Of a stretch of 64,000 nucleotides of DNA, positions 47,072 to 56,548 are shown piece by piece. A program made the position numbers and the translations under genes. This DNA comes from Pedobacter sp. R20-19. GTDB taxonomy: Bacteria > Bacteroidota > Bacteroidia > Sphingobacteriales > Sphingobacteriaceae. The notes under the pieces were generated by a model that had not been told where the DNA came from, did no database searches, and worked only from the letters and a program-made list of their open reading frames with translations. Where the stretch lies: contig NZ_JCKI01000006.1 in NCBI RefSeq assembly GCF_000708265.2, forward strand, positions 1-64,000, in the 5' to 3' direction. Within the stretch, counting starts at the first letter, position 1, and every line of letters starts with the position of its first letter.

Positions 47072-47509
47072 TTATTGTGGAATGGCTTGTGTTTTATCAA
47101 CAGCCAATACCCCATTGCCTTCGATTATAAAACAAATTAATCCGATTAATACCAGTGATGAAAACCAGAATTCGGAGTATGGTTTAAATATACCCGCGGA
47201 GATATTAATAAAAAATACGGCTCCAATTAATATGGGCAAATTAACCAGGCAAAATAATCTGGTATGCGTACCCAGCGCAATAGCAACGCCACCAATAATG
47301 TGGACTAAAATAATAAAGTGAGCTGCCAGGCTAATGCTAAATGCCGTACCCAGCATAGCGCCTCGCATTAAATGGTTAAAGGCTTCCATGTTGATGTAAA
47401 AATCAACTCCTTTCCAGATGAGAATGATGCCTAACAATATTCTGAAATAATCAATCCATTGGGGATGATGCTGATCTCCCCAGTTTTCAATTTTCTTGAG
47501 CACTTTCAT
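47072..47509 (-). CDS. DoxX family membrane protein
   Basis: 145 residues with about four transmembrane helices. WIDYFRILLGIILIWKGVDF, HFIILVHIIGGVAIALGTHT and the C-terminal SSLVLIGLICFIIEGNG fit the DoxX family. The role of these inner-membrane proteins is poorly defined; some take part in redox or thiol stress complexes. It appears to be a single gene between tRNA-Ser and pepE. Confidence 0.85.
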   Translation of the reverse strand: MKVLKKIENWGDQHHPQWIDYFRILLGIILIWKGVDFYINMEAFNHLMRGAMLGTAFSISLAAHFIILVHIIGGVAIALGTHTRLFCLVNLPILIGAVFFINISAGIFKPYSEFWFSSLVLIGLICFIIEGNGVLAVDKTQAIPQ

Positions 47510-47659
47510 GATTTCTATATTTGGTTATACCAATTTACAGAAAGTCGATATTAAAAGCAAAGTTTATATTGTTTATTTCCAGTCATTTAAAATGTAATCA
47601 ATACCTGAAGTTTTAGTCATACCAAGTGTTAAATACCCACTCCATAGTATGCTAGAAAA

Positions 47660-48352
47660 TTAAAGAACCGTGCCAGGCTCAATTTCATAAGGAGCTTTAT
47701 TTCTCTCAAAAATTCGTGTTTTTTCAGTACCTTCTGTGCTGATCCGGTCACCTATCCTTCTGATCCAGTTGCCCTCTCTTAAACCAATTACTTTAATGTC
47801 GTTTTGGGTTAAGAATTCCATAATTCTGGTTTCCCTGGTTTCGCCATTATGTTTTAAATCAGAATTTGGATCAAGGTAATGAGGATTAATGTTAAAGGGA
47901 ACCAATCCCATGCAATCAAAAGATGGCGGATAAACAATAGGCATATCATTTGTGGTTTTCATATTAAGTCCACCAATATTGCTTCCAGCGCTGCAGCCCA
48001 AATAGGCTTTACCATTTTCTACATTGCTTTTTAAAACTTCCATCAAACCATTTTCATGGAGCGTTTTAACCAGTAAAAATGTATTTCCGCCACCGGTAAA
48101 ATAGCCTTTGGCCTCCTGGATGGCTCTGATCTGGTCATCAAATTCGTGCGATCCGCGGACCTTAATCTGAAGTTCAGCAAAAAAAGTTCTGGCTTTATCT
48201 GTGTATTCATCACATGAAATTCCGCCTGGTCTGGCAAATGGAATAAAGATAATTTCTTCAATTCCCGTAAAAAGATTAACAATCTCTTTTTTGAGATAAG
48301 CCAGGTAAGTTCCACCAAAAAGGGTAGAGGTTGAGGCAAGGATAATATTCAT
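47660..48352 (-). CDS. pepE: Peptidase E (alpha-aspartyl dipeptidase)
   Basis: 230 residues, normal for peptidase family S51. YFTGGGNTFLLVKTL, the nucleophile segment YLGCSAGSNIGG (Ser of CSAGS), and NPHYLDPN with the catalytic His are all present. The enzyme is cytoplasmic and cleaves dipeptides with N-terminal Asp. A Crp/Fnr regulator gene lies 32 bp upstream on the same strand and may share a transcript. Confidence 0.9.
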   Translation of the reverse strand: MNIILASTSTLFGGTYLAYLKKEIVNLFTGIEEIIFIPFARPGGISCDEYTDKARTFFAELQIKVRGSHEFDDQIRAIQEAKGYFTGGGNTFLLVKTLHENGLMEVLKSNVENGKAYLGCSAGSNIGGLNMKTTNDMPIVYPPSFDCMGLVPFNINPHYLDPNSDLKHNGETRETRIMEFLTQNDIKVIGLREGNWIRRIGDRISTEGTEKTRIFERNKAPYEIEPGTVL

Positions 48353-48384
48353 TATATTTTGAATTTAAAAAATGTGTAATGCGT

Positions 48385-48999
48385 TTATACTTTACTTCTC
48401 ATTCTACTGAGTGTTTCAAGACGCATACCAATAAAAGAGGCAATATATTTTAACGGAACCCTATTCATCAGGTGTGGATAAGAAACCAATAACCTTTGGT
48501 AGCGTTTCAATGCCGTTGGTAATCTGACAATAAAGGCTCTTTCAGATGCACCTTTAATATAGATTTCAGTCATCTTTCTGCCTACATAGTTGGCAATGGG
48601 ATAATTTTCATACAATAATTTCGACATACTATGAGGAATGGCAATGGCTATTACGTTTTCAATGGTTTCTATATATTCATCAGTAATTACATCCTCCCAT
48701 AAGTTTCTGATGGTGCCAGCAAGCTCATTTTCCGCAGCAATCCAGGTAGTAATTTTCTTGCTACCCATTTTAATATAACCATGAACAGCACCTTGCAGAA
48801 TCAGGTAAATATATTTATTTCGCTTTAAAGGAGATGCGATGTGTTTGTTCTTTGCGAAATTAACGGGAAAAGTTTGGTCATTGATCACCTCTTCAATTTC
48901 GGGACTAAGGTGATGAAAAGATTTAAAAACAGCAATTAATGGAGATTGCCCACCAAAGGAGGCCCACTTCTGGTCACCATAAATATTCTCAATGTTCAT
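48385..48999 (-). CDS. Crp/Fnr family transcriptional regulator
   Basis: 204 residues. The N-terminal cyclic-nucleotide-binding-like barrel (~25-130; KNKHIASPLKRNKYIYLILQ, GAVHGYIKMGSKKITTWI) is followed by the long dimer helix and a C-terminal helix-turn-helix ending MNRVPLKYIASFIGMRLETL SRMR. The cAMP-contact residues of classical Crp are not obvious, as in many Bacteroidota members that sense something else. It may control itself and the adjacent pepE gene. Confidence 0.85.
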   Translation of the reverse strand: MNIENIYGDQKWASFGGQSPLIAVFKSFHHLSPEIEEVINDQTFPVNFAKNKHIASPLKRNKYIYLILQGAVHGYIKMGSKKITTWIAAENELAGTIRNLWEDVITDEYIETIENVIAIAIPHSMSKLLYENYPIANYVGRKMTEIYIKGASERAFIVRLPTALKRYQRLLVSYPHLMNRVPLKYIASFIGMRLETLSRMRSKV

Positions 49000-49223
49000 T
49001 GGGGGAAAAATATTTGAATAAAATCTACAATAATAAATATAAAAAAAGAAAACAGACAGCTTTTATTTAAAAAAAATGATGGCTTTTATCTAAGAAAACC
49101 AACCATCATATGGCACTGTAACGTCATAGAGCCTTTTTTAAAAACTTTGCAATAAATAACCTGACGAAATATGGTAAACAAATTCAATATAGATAAACCG
49201 CTTAATTTATATGAATGTTTGAT

Positions 49224-49231
49224 TATATTTG
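49224..49231 (+). promoter_or_regulatory. TATATTTG -7 promoter element
   Basis: An exact TAnnTTTG Bacteroidota -7 box, 19 nt before the ATG of the GHKL ATPase gene. No convincing -33 TTG at normal spacing. Confidence 0.5.
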
Positions 49232-49250
49232 CTAATTAATTTAGTAATAA

Positions 49251-50516
49251 ATGTCTGAAAAAGTTAACATTACCGCAAAGGGTATTCAAAAGGTACTGCG
49301 AAATTATAATGAAAAGCAAGCGATAGCAGAATATATATGGAATGGTTTTGATGCCAATGCTGATGTCATTAAGATTGATTATGTAACCAATGAACTTGGA
49401 AGGCTGGATAGTCTTCAAATTGCAGATAATGGCTATGGTATTAATTTTAATAAGTTGAAACATAAGTTTGATCCATTTTTTGAATCCGAAAAGGCCATTC
49501 AGATTGTTGCCCCTAAGCATACTTCTAAAATGCATGGGCGAAATGGTGTTGGCCGACTTACCTTTTTCACTTTTGCCTACAATGCTACCTGGAATACCAC
49601 TTACCAGGATGAGAAAGGTTTTCATCAGGGAACCATACAAATTAATGCTGGTGGATTAAATCATTATGAAGCGGTTGAAGTGCCAAATACAACTCAAATA
49701 ACGGGTACTGTAGTTACGTTTACGAACCTGCATATTGGTCAGCTTGATTTGGAGCAAGGTGTGATTCCCTTTTTAATTAATGAATTTTGTTGGTTTATTG
49801 AATTGAACAGGCATAAAAAAATGCAGGTACTGATCAATGGAAATGTTTTGGATTTCTCTTCAAATATTAAAAGTATGGAGGAATTTGAACTCGTTTACCC
49901 AGATACTGGATTTAGATTTCATATCAAATATGTACACTGGAAAGAAGGTTTGCATAAAGAACTTTCTAAATACTATTTTCTGGCAGGTGGTGAAGAGATT
50001 TATAAGGATTATACCACACTAAATAAAAAAAGTGATGATTATTTTCATAGCGTTTACATTAACAGTGACTTTTTCAGGGATTTTGATTTTAAAAGTTTTG
50101 AAAATGAAGGCCAAGTAGCGTTGTTTGGTGCCGCAAAATCTGCTCCTGAATATCGTTTTTTAATTAAAGAACTAAATGATTACCTGAAAAATAAGCGTAA
50201 GCCCTTTTTGCGGGAATATGCTGATCGTTTAATAAATAGCTTTGAGCAGGATGGAATCTTTCCAAAAGATATAACTGATCGGGAGCAAATGGTTATTAAG
50301 CCCAAATTAATTAATCTAATTAAAGTATTATATGAAGTAGAACCGAAATTATTTAGCAGTTTAAGCATCGATCAAAAGAAAATGATGATCCGCTTATTTG
50401 ATCTGGCGCTAAAGACTAATGAAAAGGAAGGTATTTTTAACCTGCTGCATGCCATCGTTCAGTTAGAGGAAGATGATGAAAAGGAATTGTTAGCTGTTTT
50501 GGAATTGGAGATTTAA
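49251..50516 (+). CDS. GHKL (HSP90-like) ATP-binding protein
   Basis: 421 residues, soluble. The ATPase core has the N box AIAEYIWNGFDANAD (Glu and Asn for Mg-ATP), the G1 motif IADNGYGI, and the G2 glycine loop HGRNGVGRLTFF. The following ~280 residues (to EDDEKELLAVLELEI) are alpha/beta and helical with no recognised domain. Related proteins often occur as single ATPases in bacterial defence or DNA-handling loci and can be longer at the C-terminus, so this one may be naturally short or truncated. The function is unknown; a TATATTTG promoter lies upstream. Confidence 0.8.
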   Translation: MSEKVNITAKGIQKVLRNYNEKQAIAEYIWNGFDANADVIKIDYVTNELGRLDSLQIADNGYGINFNKLKHKFDPFFESEKAIQIVAPKHTSKMHGRNGVGRLTFFTFAYNATWNTTYQDEKGFHQGTIQINAGGLNHYEAVEVPNTTQITGTVVTFTNLHIGQLDLEQGVIPFLINEFCWFIELNRHKKMQVLINGNVLDFSSNIKSMEEFELVYPDTGFRFHIKYVHWKEGLHKELSKYYFLAGGEEIYKDYTTLNKKSDDYFHSVYINSDFFRDFDFKSFENEGQVALFGAAKSAPEYRFLIKELNDYLKNKRKPFLREYADRLINSFEQDGIFPKDITDREQMVIKPKLINLIKVLYEVEPKLFSSLSIDQKKMMIRLFDLALKTNEKEGIFNLLHAIVQLEEDDEKELLAVLELEI

Positions 50517-50585
50517 TAACGCATTTCAAATGTTATTATAAATGCTGAGGGTTAATGAATGTTCATTAAAAAATTGGCAAATACA

Positions 50586-50619
50586 AAAAAAGCCGGAATC
50601 TGATCGATACCGGCTTTTT
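50586..50619. terminator. Bidirectional terminator between convergent genes
   Basis: AGCCGGAATC (50591-50600) pairs with GATACCGGCT (50606-50615) with one mismatch, flanked by an A-run on the left and TTTTT on the right. It serves the GHKL gene and the convergent barrel gene. Confidence 0.85.
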
Positions 50620-50637
50620 CTGTAGTATTATTCGTTA

Positions 50638-51222
50638 TTAATTACGAATATCGCCTTTTACTTTGTTAGCTGTTCTTTGTCCAGGTAAATAAACCTGGAA
50701 ACCAAAAGAAAGGTTTAAGCTGTTTTGAGCTGTAGTATTACCAAATCCTACTAAACCATTGTATTTTAACAAGGTTTCTAAACCAATGTTTGGTGTAATG
50801 AAATAAGCAAAACCAGGACCAACGCTTAAGTTTAAGCCATTTGTATTAGCACCACCTCTGCTTACGCTAGTACCACCAACACCAACTGTTGCTTCTGCAA
50901 AGAAACGCCCGTGGTTTAATACTTCAACATCTTTACCAGCATAATAACGGCCTAATGCACCTACACCATAATTAGTTGTAGTTGGTGCATTTTTAGTAGT
51001 GCTTAAACCAAAGTTTACATATCCACCTAATGCAACGTTATCTTGGATAAACCAAGCTGCTTTAGGTGTAATGTCTACACTGAAAACTTTAGGGTTATCC
51101 AAACCTAAATTGATATTTGCCAGGTTTCCTCCAACCATCACATTACCTTTTTGAATTTGTGCCTGAGCAACACCCATAAATAATGCTACTGAGAATAAAC
51201 TTGAGATAAAAATTTTTTTCAT
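50638..51222 (-). CDS. Small outer-membrane beta-barrel protein
   Basis: 194 residues. Signal peptide to AQAQ (~22). The mature part consists of short glycine-rich strands (VMVGGNLANINLGL, VALGGYVNFGLS, GVGALGRYYAGK, LNLSFGFQVYLPG), fitting an eight-stranded OmpX/OmpW-like outer-membrane barrel. The terminal extension after LPGQ (RTANKVKGDIRN) is charged. Probably abundant, given the simple gene layout and strong terminator. Function unknown. Confidence 0.8.
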   Translation of the reverse strand: MKKIFISSLFSVALFMGVAQAQIQKGNVMVGGNLANINLGLDNPKVFSVDITPKAAWFIQDNVALGGYVNFGLSTTKNAPTTTNYGVGALGRYYAGKDVEVLNHGRFFAEATVGVGGTSVSRGGANTNGLNLSVGPGFAYFITPNIGLETLLKYNGLVGFGNTTAQNSLNLSFGFQVYLPGQRTANKVKGDIRN

Positions 51223-51492
51223 GATAAATGATTTAATAATAAATATAATAACCGAGATTATTTTCGATTTAAAGAGCCAACATTTATAATTAAATAATGT
51301 TTAAATTATTTTATTTTTCATTGATAATCATTGTTTTATGTTTTATTTAAGATGTAAATAGTCTTGAAATTGTTATACAGATACTCATCAAAATAAGTTC
51401 CGTTCGTAAATGATTTGGTGCATTAGTCTTTATAATGAGTTAATATGGAGTGAATATTAGCTCACTAGCTTTGCTGCACCAAACTAAAAGTA

Positions 51493-52050
51493 TTGAGCGA
51501 CATATTAATTGCATCATTAAAAAACGATGATCCTTTCGCAATGGAGCAAATATTCCACGCCCATTGGGAAAAGGTATTTGATTTGGCCTTTAAAAAGCTG
51601 GGCGATGAAACACTTGCGCAAGATATGACGCAGGAAATTTTCATCTCTTTATGGGAAAAACGTAAAAAACTTGATTTGACCAATAATCTTTCAGGCTATT
51701 TATATGGAGCGGTAAAAAATAGGGTTATCGATTATTACAGATCCAGTTCTATTAAAGATGGTCATCAGGCGGAGTATGCTATCCTGATGAATCAAAAGAG
51801 GGAGATTGCTCCTGACGAACATTTAATCTTTCAGGATACTACAAAAGAAGTGGAGGCTATAATGCAACTCTTGCCAGAGCGGATGCGTCTGGTGATTTCG
51901 ATGAGCAGGGAACAGGATAAAACAGTCAAGGAAATTGCAACTGAACTTAATGTTTCTGTACAGACGGTAAAAAACCAGATTACCTCAGCAATGAAAATAC
52001 TTCGGGAGAACTTATCCTATTTGTTGATCATCGTGTTTTTCTGGCTTTAA
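51493..52050 (+). CDS. ECF RNA polymerase sigma factor
   Basis: 185 residues from a TTG start (51493), the only start giving the normal sigma-70 region 2 beginning (DILIASLKNDDPFAMEQIFH). Region 2 includes LAQDMTQEIFISLWEKR; region 4 is LPERMRLVISMSREQDKTVK...NVSVQTVKNQI. A TAGCTTTG -7 element at 51466-51473 lies 19 nt upstream. The FecR-type anti-sigma gene follows after 109 bp, then the SusC/SusD/phosphatase genes it should control. The C-terminal hydrophobic tail (YLLIIVFFWL) is common in Bacteroidota members. Confidence 0.92.
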   Translation: MSDILIASLKNDDPFAMEQIFHAHWEKVFDLAFKKLGDETLAQDMTQEIFISLWEKRKKLDLTNNLSGYLYGAVKNRVIDYYRSSSIKDGHQAEYAILMNQKREIAPDEHLIFQDTTKEVEAIMQLLPERMRLVISMSREQDKTVKEIATELNVSVQTVKNQITSAMKILRENLSYLLIIVFFWL

Positions 52051-52159
52051 TTCACTCCAGTCCTGATTTTTTCTGGTTTTTTCGGCCTTAACCGAAACTT
52101 AACTTACTGATAACATTTTTGGTTAGTACCCTTTTCGTTTTGAAACGACATCTATACAA

Positions 52160-53104
52160 ATGAGCGAAGAAAAGGCAAAACAACTTTTAACGAAATATTT
52201 GGACGGTGAGGCAAGTCCTGAAGAGTGTGATCAGGTAACGGAATGGTATGATGCCTTAGGTACAGATCAAAAGGCACCTACAGCTGAGCAAAAATCAGCC
52301 ATCAGTGAAAAGATGTTTCAAAAACTGCAATCGGCTATTAATTATCAGAAAACCAGGAAACCTTTCTTATTGGAACACTGGATTAAAATTGCCGCAGCCA
52401 TAGTAATAATTGCTTCTGTTACTTTCTGGCTCTGGCAACAGCATACTGGGTATGAAATCCCTAACAAACAAATCACGGCCTCAACCCAAGCGGGGGAGCG
52501 TAAAAAAATTATACTGAGTGATGGTTCGGAAATCACTTTAGACCCTTTAGCCAAAATCACTTACCCTGAAAAATTCCAGGCCAATTCTCGTGAGGTATCT
52601 ATTATAGAAGGAGAAGCATTTTTCTCCATTTCGCATGATGAAAAAAGACCTTTTCAGGTGAAGCTTCCCAACCATTTAAATGTGTCCGTATTGGGAACTT
52701 CATTTCTCATCCGTGCCTACCATGCAAAAAAAGAAGTAGAAGTTGCCGTTTCAACAGGTAAGGTGGCCATCAAAAATGATGATAAACTGCTGGGAACACT
52801 AACCAGAAATCAAAAACTTTTATTTAATAAGGTAACTGGTAAATCTATTTTAAATGTTGTTCGTGAGGTCCGCACTGTTGAAATCAATTTCAATGGAGCC
52901 ACACTAATGCAGGTTGTCCGGCGGATGGAATACCTATATAACATTAAAATTCAGCTGCATCAAACTGCCTTAGTGAACTTAAAAACAACGGCAACATTTA
53001 ACAGTGCACAGCGACCTGAAGAAATTCTCGACATCATTTGCTCATTACACCACCTCAAATTCAGTTCAGATCAAAATCACCAAACATTTAAAATCTATCG
53101 ATAA
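52160..53104 (+). CDS. FecR family anti-sigma factor
   Basis: 314 residues. A cytoplasmic N-terminal part (~1-72; AKQLLTKYLDGEASPEECDQ) binds the sigma factor. One transmembrane helix lies at ~74-92, followed by the FecR periplasmic domain (KKIILSDGSEITLDPLAKIT, EGEAFFSISHDEKRPFQVKL) and a DUF4974-like C-terminal domain (VEINFNGATLMQVVRRMEYL). The outer-membrane SusC protein, which carries an N-terminal STN signalling domain, should trigger release of the sigma factor. Confidence 0.92.
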   Translation: MSEEKAKQLLTKYLDGEASPEECDQVTEWYDALGTDQKAPTAEQKSAISEKMFQKLQSAINYQKTRKPFLLEHWIKIAAAIVIIASVTFWLWQQHTGYEIPNKQITASTQAGERKKIILSDGSEITLDPLAKITYPEKFQANSREVSIIEGEAFFSISHDEKRPFQVKLPNHLNVSVLGTSFLIRAYHAKKEVEVAVSTGKVAIKNDDKLLGTLTRNQKLLFNKVTGKSILNVVREVRTVEINFNGATLMQVVRRMEYLYNIKIQLHQTALVNLKTTATFNSAQRPEEILDIICSLHHLKFSSDQNHQTFKIYR

Positions 53105-53189
53105 TGTACAATTAAATCTTTCATAAACTGTCTGTTGCATTCAACAGACTTATTCAATACTATTTTAATTCTTATAAGCAAACAAACAA

Positions 53190-56100
53190 ATGAAAACAAC
53201 CTCGTCCAGGAGGACCTTATCTCTTTATCAGATCATGAAATATTCATGCCTAACATTTTCAATCATCTGCATATTCTGCAGCTCACTTTTGGCTTCGCCC
53301 AGCATGGCCCAGCGATTGGCCAAAAGTAAAGTAAACATTAAGATCAGCAAAGGCCGTAAACTCAATGAAATTGTTCGTGAAATCGAAAGTATTTCAGGTT
53401 TAAGCTTTGTTTATAATCCTGATCTTCTTCAAAAATCAAATACCCAGCTCAGCGGCGATTTCCAAATGGAACCCGTACGTTCTTTGCTGGATAAGTTAGG
53501 GCTAAGCGTAGAAGAAAAGGGCAACTACGTTATTTTGAATAATGCTACTTTTATTAAACCTGACCGGATTATAACAGGTGTGGTGAAAGATTCAACAGGT
53601 TTGGTTTTACCTGGTGTATCCGTTAAAGTTGTTGGCACCCAAAGTGGTACCACCACTGATGCAAATGGTGCATACCGGATTGAGGTAGGCGCACAAACGG
53701 TGCTTTCCTTTTCCATGATCGGTTACCGTACCAAAGAGGTAACAGTAGGTGATAACGTTTCTATTAACATTACACTGAGTGAGGAAAGATCAACCTTGGC
53801 AGATGTTGTGGTGGTAGGTTACGGAACCCAAAAGAAAGAAACATTAACAGGTGCAGTGAGTTTGGTTTCTTTGGATAAACTCTCATCACGATCTGTAAAT
53901 AGTGTTGGAGAAGTGCTGGCAGGTAAATCTCCAGGCGTAATTGTAACCAATGAGGGTGGCGATCCAACTTCATCACCCAGAATAAATATCAGAGGAGCAG
54001 GCGGGATTAATGGAGAAAGTGTTCTTTATGTTATTGATGGATCTATTTTTCTCGGTACACCAAATCTGAATCCAAATGATATTGAATCAATCTCTGTTTT
54101 GAAAGATGCTTCTGCCGCCATTTATGGTGCACGTGCTTCTGGTGGCGTGGTTTTAATTACCACTAAAAAAGGCAAGAAAGGCAAAATGCAAATCAGCTTT
54201 GATGCCAAAGTTGGAGAACAAAGTGCCTGGAAAAAGCTGGAAACCTTAAATGCCCAACAACGTGCTCAAGTGGCTGCAACTGCTGCAAAAAATGGCGGAA
54301 CTACCATTTTGCCGGCATTTGATCTTACTAAATATCCTGACGGACAAACTACCAGAACCAATTGGATGGATGAGGTATTTAGAAATGCCTTGCTTCAGGA
54401 TTATAATGCAGCCATTAACGGAGGAAGTGAGAAATCTACCTTTTATTTAAGTTTCAATTACCGTGATGCGGAAGGGATTGTACTGAATACCAAAACCAAA
54501 CGCTATAATTTCAGAGTCAATTCTGAACATGAACTTACGCCCTGGTTAAAAGTGGGTGAAAACTTATCTTATAGTAGTACCAATGGCAATGGAGCCAATA
54601 CCAGCAGTGATTATACAGGTGCCCTTTTATCGGCCATTTATTATCCTACGAATGGTACGCCCTACAATGCTGATGGCAGCTTTGCGGGTTTACCTGGCGG
54701 ACAATATGCAGGTGATTATGGAGATATTATTAATCCGGTAGCCGAATTAAAAAGAATTGACATCAATAACCCTGTCAACGTGTTGGTGGTTAATCCTTAT
54801 GCTACCCTTCAGCTGGCTAAAGGTTTAAGTTTTAGATCAAACCTGAGCATCACCAAATCAGATGCCCAATTTAAAAGTTTTACACCAAAACGCCCGGAAG
54901 TTGGAAAGCCAGTATTAAGCAATAGTTTGGTACAAAGAGCAGATGCGGTAAATGATTTTTTAGCAGAACAGGTATTAAATTACAAAACCACCATTGGAGT
55001 TCATCAAATTGATTTAACGGGTGGTTATACCTTTCAGAAAACTAAAAGCAATGGTTTGTATACCTCCGGATCTGGCTTTGATGATGAGTCTAATCAATAC
55101 CGTTATTTAACCAATGCCACCATTATTCAACCTTCTACCAGTTATTATGATGCTAAAGCCATTTCATCACTGTTTTTAAGGGCCAATTATAATTATAAGG
55201 AAAAATATTTACTGTCATTTATCGGCAGGAGAGATGGTTCATCTATGCTTGCCAAAGAAAACAGGTTTAGAAATTATGGTTCTGTTTCAGCAGGCTGGTC
55301 TATCAATAAAGAGGCGTTTTTAAAATCAGCCAACTGGTTAAATGAATTAAAGCTAAGAGGAAGCTATGGTATTTTAGGTAACCTGGGGAGTTTATCTTCA
55401 TCAGCGGTTAATCCGTTACTGGCTGCAACGCAAAGTTATTTCGGTCAAACACCAACCCTGCAAAACGGTTATGTTCAAACTATTCTTGCCAACAAAAATT
55501 TAACCTGGGCAGAGAGTAAACAAACCAATATAGGTTTGGATGTAACAGTTCTTGATCGCTTAAGTTTGGTGGCAGATTATTTTATTAAGGAAACGGATAA
55601 AATGATTCTGACCCGTTCTTTGCTAGGCACTGCGGGGTTAACTTCTCAAACCATCAATGCAGGCTTAGTAAAAGATAAAGGCATTGAACTTGGTTTAACT
55701 TATAATAGTGCTAAAAACACCGCATTTACCTATTCTGTAAATGCAACGTTAACTAAAGTTAATAATAAGGTAGAGGAATTGGCGCCAGGATTAACCAATA
55801 TCGCTGTAGGTACCAATTTTAGAAATGAGCTTGCTCCACTGGCTATTACTGTAGGCCAGCCTTTGTATAGCTATTACGTTTTAAAAACGGAAGGTATTTT
55901 TCAAAGCCAGGCAGAAGCCGATAATTACAAAAATGCAAATGGACAGAAAATTCAGCCAAATGCTAAAGCTGGCGATTTTAAATTTGCAGATCTTAACGGT
56001 GATGGATCAATTGATAGCAAAGATCGTTACTTCGCAGGGAGCGCCTATCCTGATTTCTCTTATGGACTAAGCTTTAACGCCAGTTATAAAAATTTCGATT

Positions 56101-56537
56101 TCAATATCTTCGCACAGGGGGTACAAGGAAATAAGCTTTTCAATGCGGTAAAGAGAACAACCTATAGTGCCAGCGGACCTTCTTACAATAAGCTGGTTGG
56201 TATTTTAGATGCGTGGTCTACAGAAAATCCAGGCGGAAAAGTGCCTATCATTTCTACAAGTGATAACAATGGAAACTTTAATGCTTCTGATTTCTATATT
56301 GAAGATGGATCTTATCTGCGTATCCGCAATGTAACACTTGGATATAGTTTACCAAAATCACTCACCAGCAAACTTAAAACCGGGGCGGTAAGGGTTTATG
56401 CCACTGCCAACAATTTATTTACCATTACCAAGTACTCAGGCTTCGATCCGGAAATCGGGATGGATAATAATGGCCTTGATGTGGGGCGTTACCCGCAAGC
56501 AAGAAGTTTCATCTTTGGTTTAAGTGTTAATCTTTAA
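53190..56537 (+). CDS. SusC/RagA-type TonB-dependent receptor with STN domain
   Basis: 1115 residues. Signal region to ~41 (PSMAQ). An STN domain (~48-115; GRKLNEIVREIESISGLSFV) receives signals through FecR. A carboxypeptidase-regulatory domain is at ~127-212, and the SusC plug motif VVVVGYGTQKKETLTGAV is near 205-222. NIRGAGGINGESVLYVIDGS and the long barrel follow, ending FIFGLSVNL. It imports a ligand captured with its SusD partner encoded 11 bp downstream. The last gene of the operon encodes a phosphatase rather than a glycanase, so organophosphates are the inferred substrate. Confidence 0.93.
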   Translation: MKTTSSRRTLSLYQIMKYSCLTFSIICIFCSSLLASPSMAQRLAKSKVNIKISKGRKLNEIVREIESISGLSFVYNPDLLQKSNTQLSGDFQMEPVRSLLDKLGLSVEEKGNYVILNNATFIKPDRIITGVVKDSTGLVLPGVSVKVVGTQSGTTTDANGAYRIEVGAQTVLSFSMIGYRTKEVTVGDNVSINITLSEERSTLADVVVVGYGTQKKETLTGAVSLVSLDKLSSRSVNSVGEVLAGKSPGVIVTNEGGDPTSSPRINIRGAGGINGESVLYVIDGSIFLGTPNLNPNDIESISVLKDASAAIYGARASGGVVLITTKKGKKGKMQISFDAKVGEQSAWKKLETLNAQQRAQVAATAAKNGGTTILPAFDLTKYPDGQTTRTNWMDEVFRNALLQDYNAAINGGSEKSTFYLSFNYRDAEGIVLNTKTKRYNFRVNSEHELTPWLKVGENLSYSSTNGNGANTSSDYTGALLSAIYYPTNGTPYNADGSFAGLPGGQYAGDYGDIINPVAELKRIDINNPVNVLVVNPYATLQLAKGLSFRSNLSITKSDAQFKSFTPKRPEVGKPVLSNSLVQRADAVNDFLAEQVLNYKTTIGVHQIDLTGGYTFQKTKSNGLYTSGSGFDDESNQYRYLTNATIIQPSTSYYDAKAISSLFLRANYNYKEKYLLSFIGRRDGSSMLAKENRFRNYGSVSAGWSINKEAFLKSANWLNELKLRGSYGILGNLGSLSSSAVNPLLAATQSYFGQTPTLQNGYVQTILANKNLTWAESKQTNIGLDVTVLDRLSLVADYFIKETDKMILTRSLLGTAGLTSQTINAGLVKDKGIELGLTYNSAKNTAFTYSVNATLTKVNNKVEELAPGLTNIAVGTNFRNELAPLAITVGQPLYSYYVLKTEGIFQSQAEADNYKNANGQKIQPNAKAGDFKFADLNGDGSIDSKDRYFAGSAYPDFSYGLSFNASYKNFDFNIFAQGVQGNKLFNAVKRTTYSASGPSYNKLVGILDAWSTENPGGKVPIISTSDNNGNFNASDFYIEDGSYLRIRNVTLGYSLPKSLTSKLKTGAVRVYATANNLFTITKYSGFDPEIGMDNNGLDVGRYPQARSFIFGLSVNL

Positions 56538-56548
56538 TTTATAATTTA

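Noticed and set aside
47058..47321. Plus-strand open frame opposite the DoxX gene
   Set aside because: It is a shadow of the minus-strand membrane protein, which has clear family features.
49251..50516. DNA gyrase B, MutL or a sensor histidine kinase
   Set aside because: GHKL motifs are present, but there is no transducer domain, no HisKA domain and the rest of the protein matches none of these.
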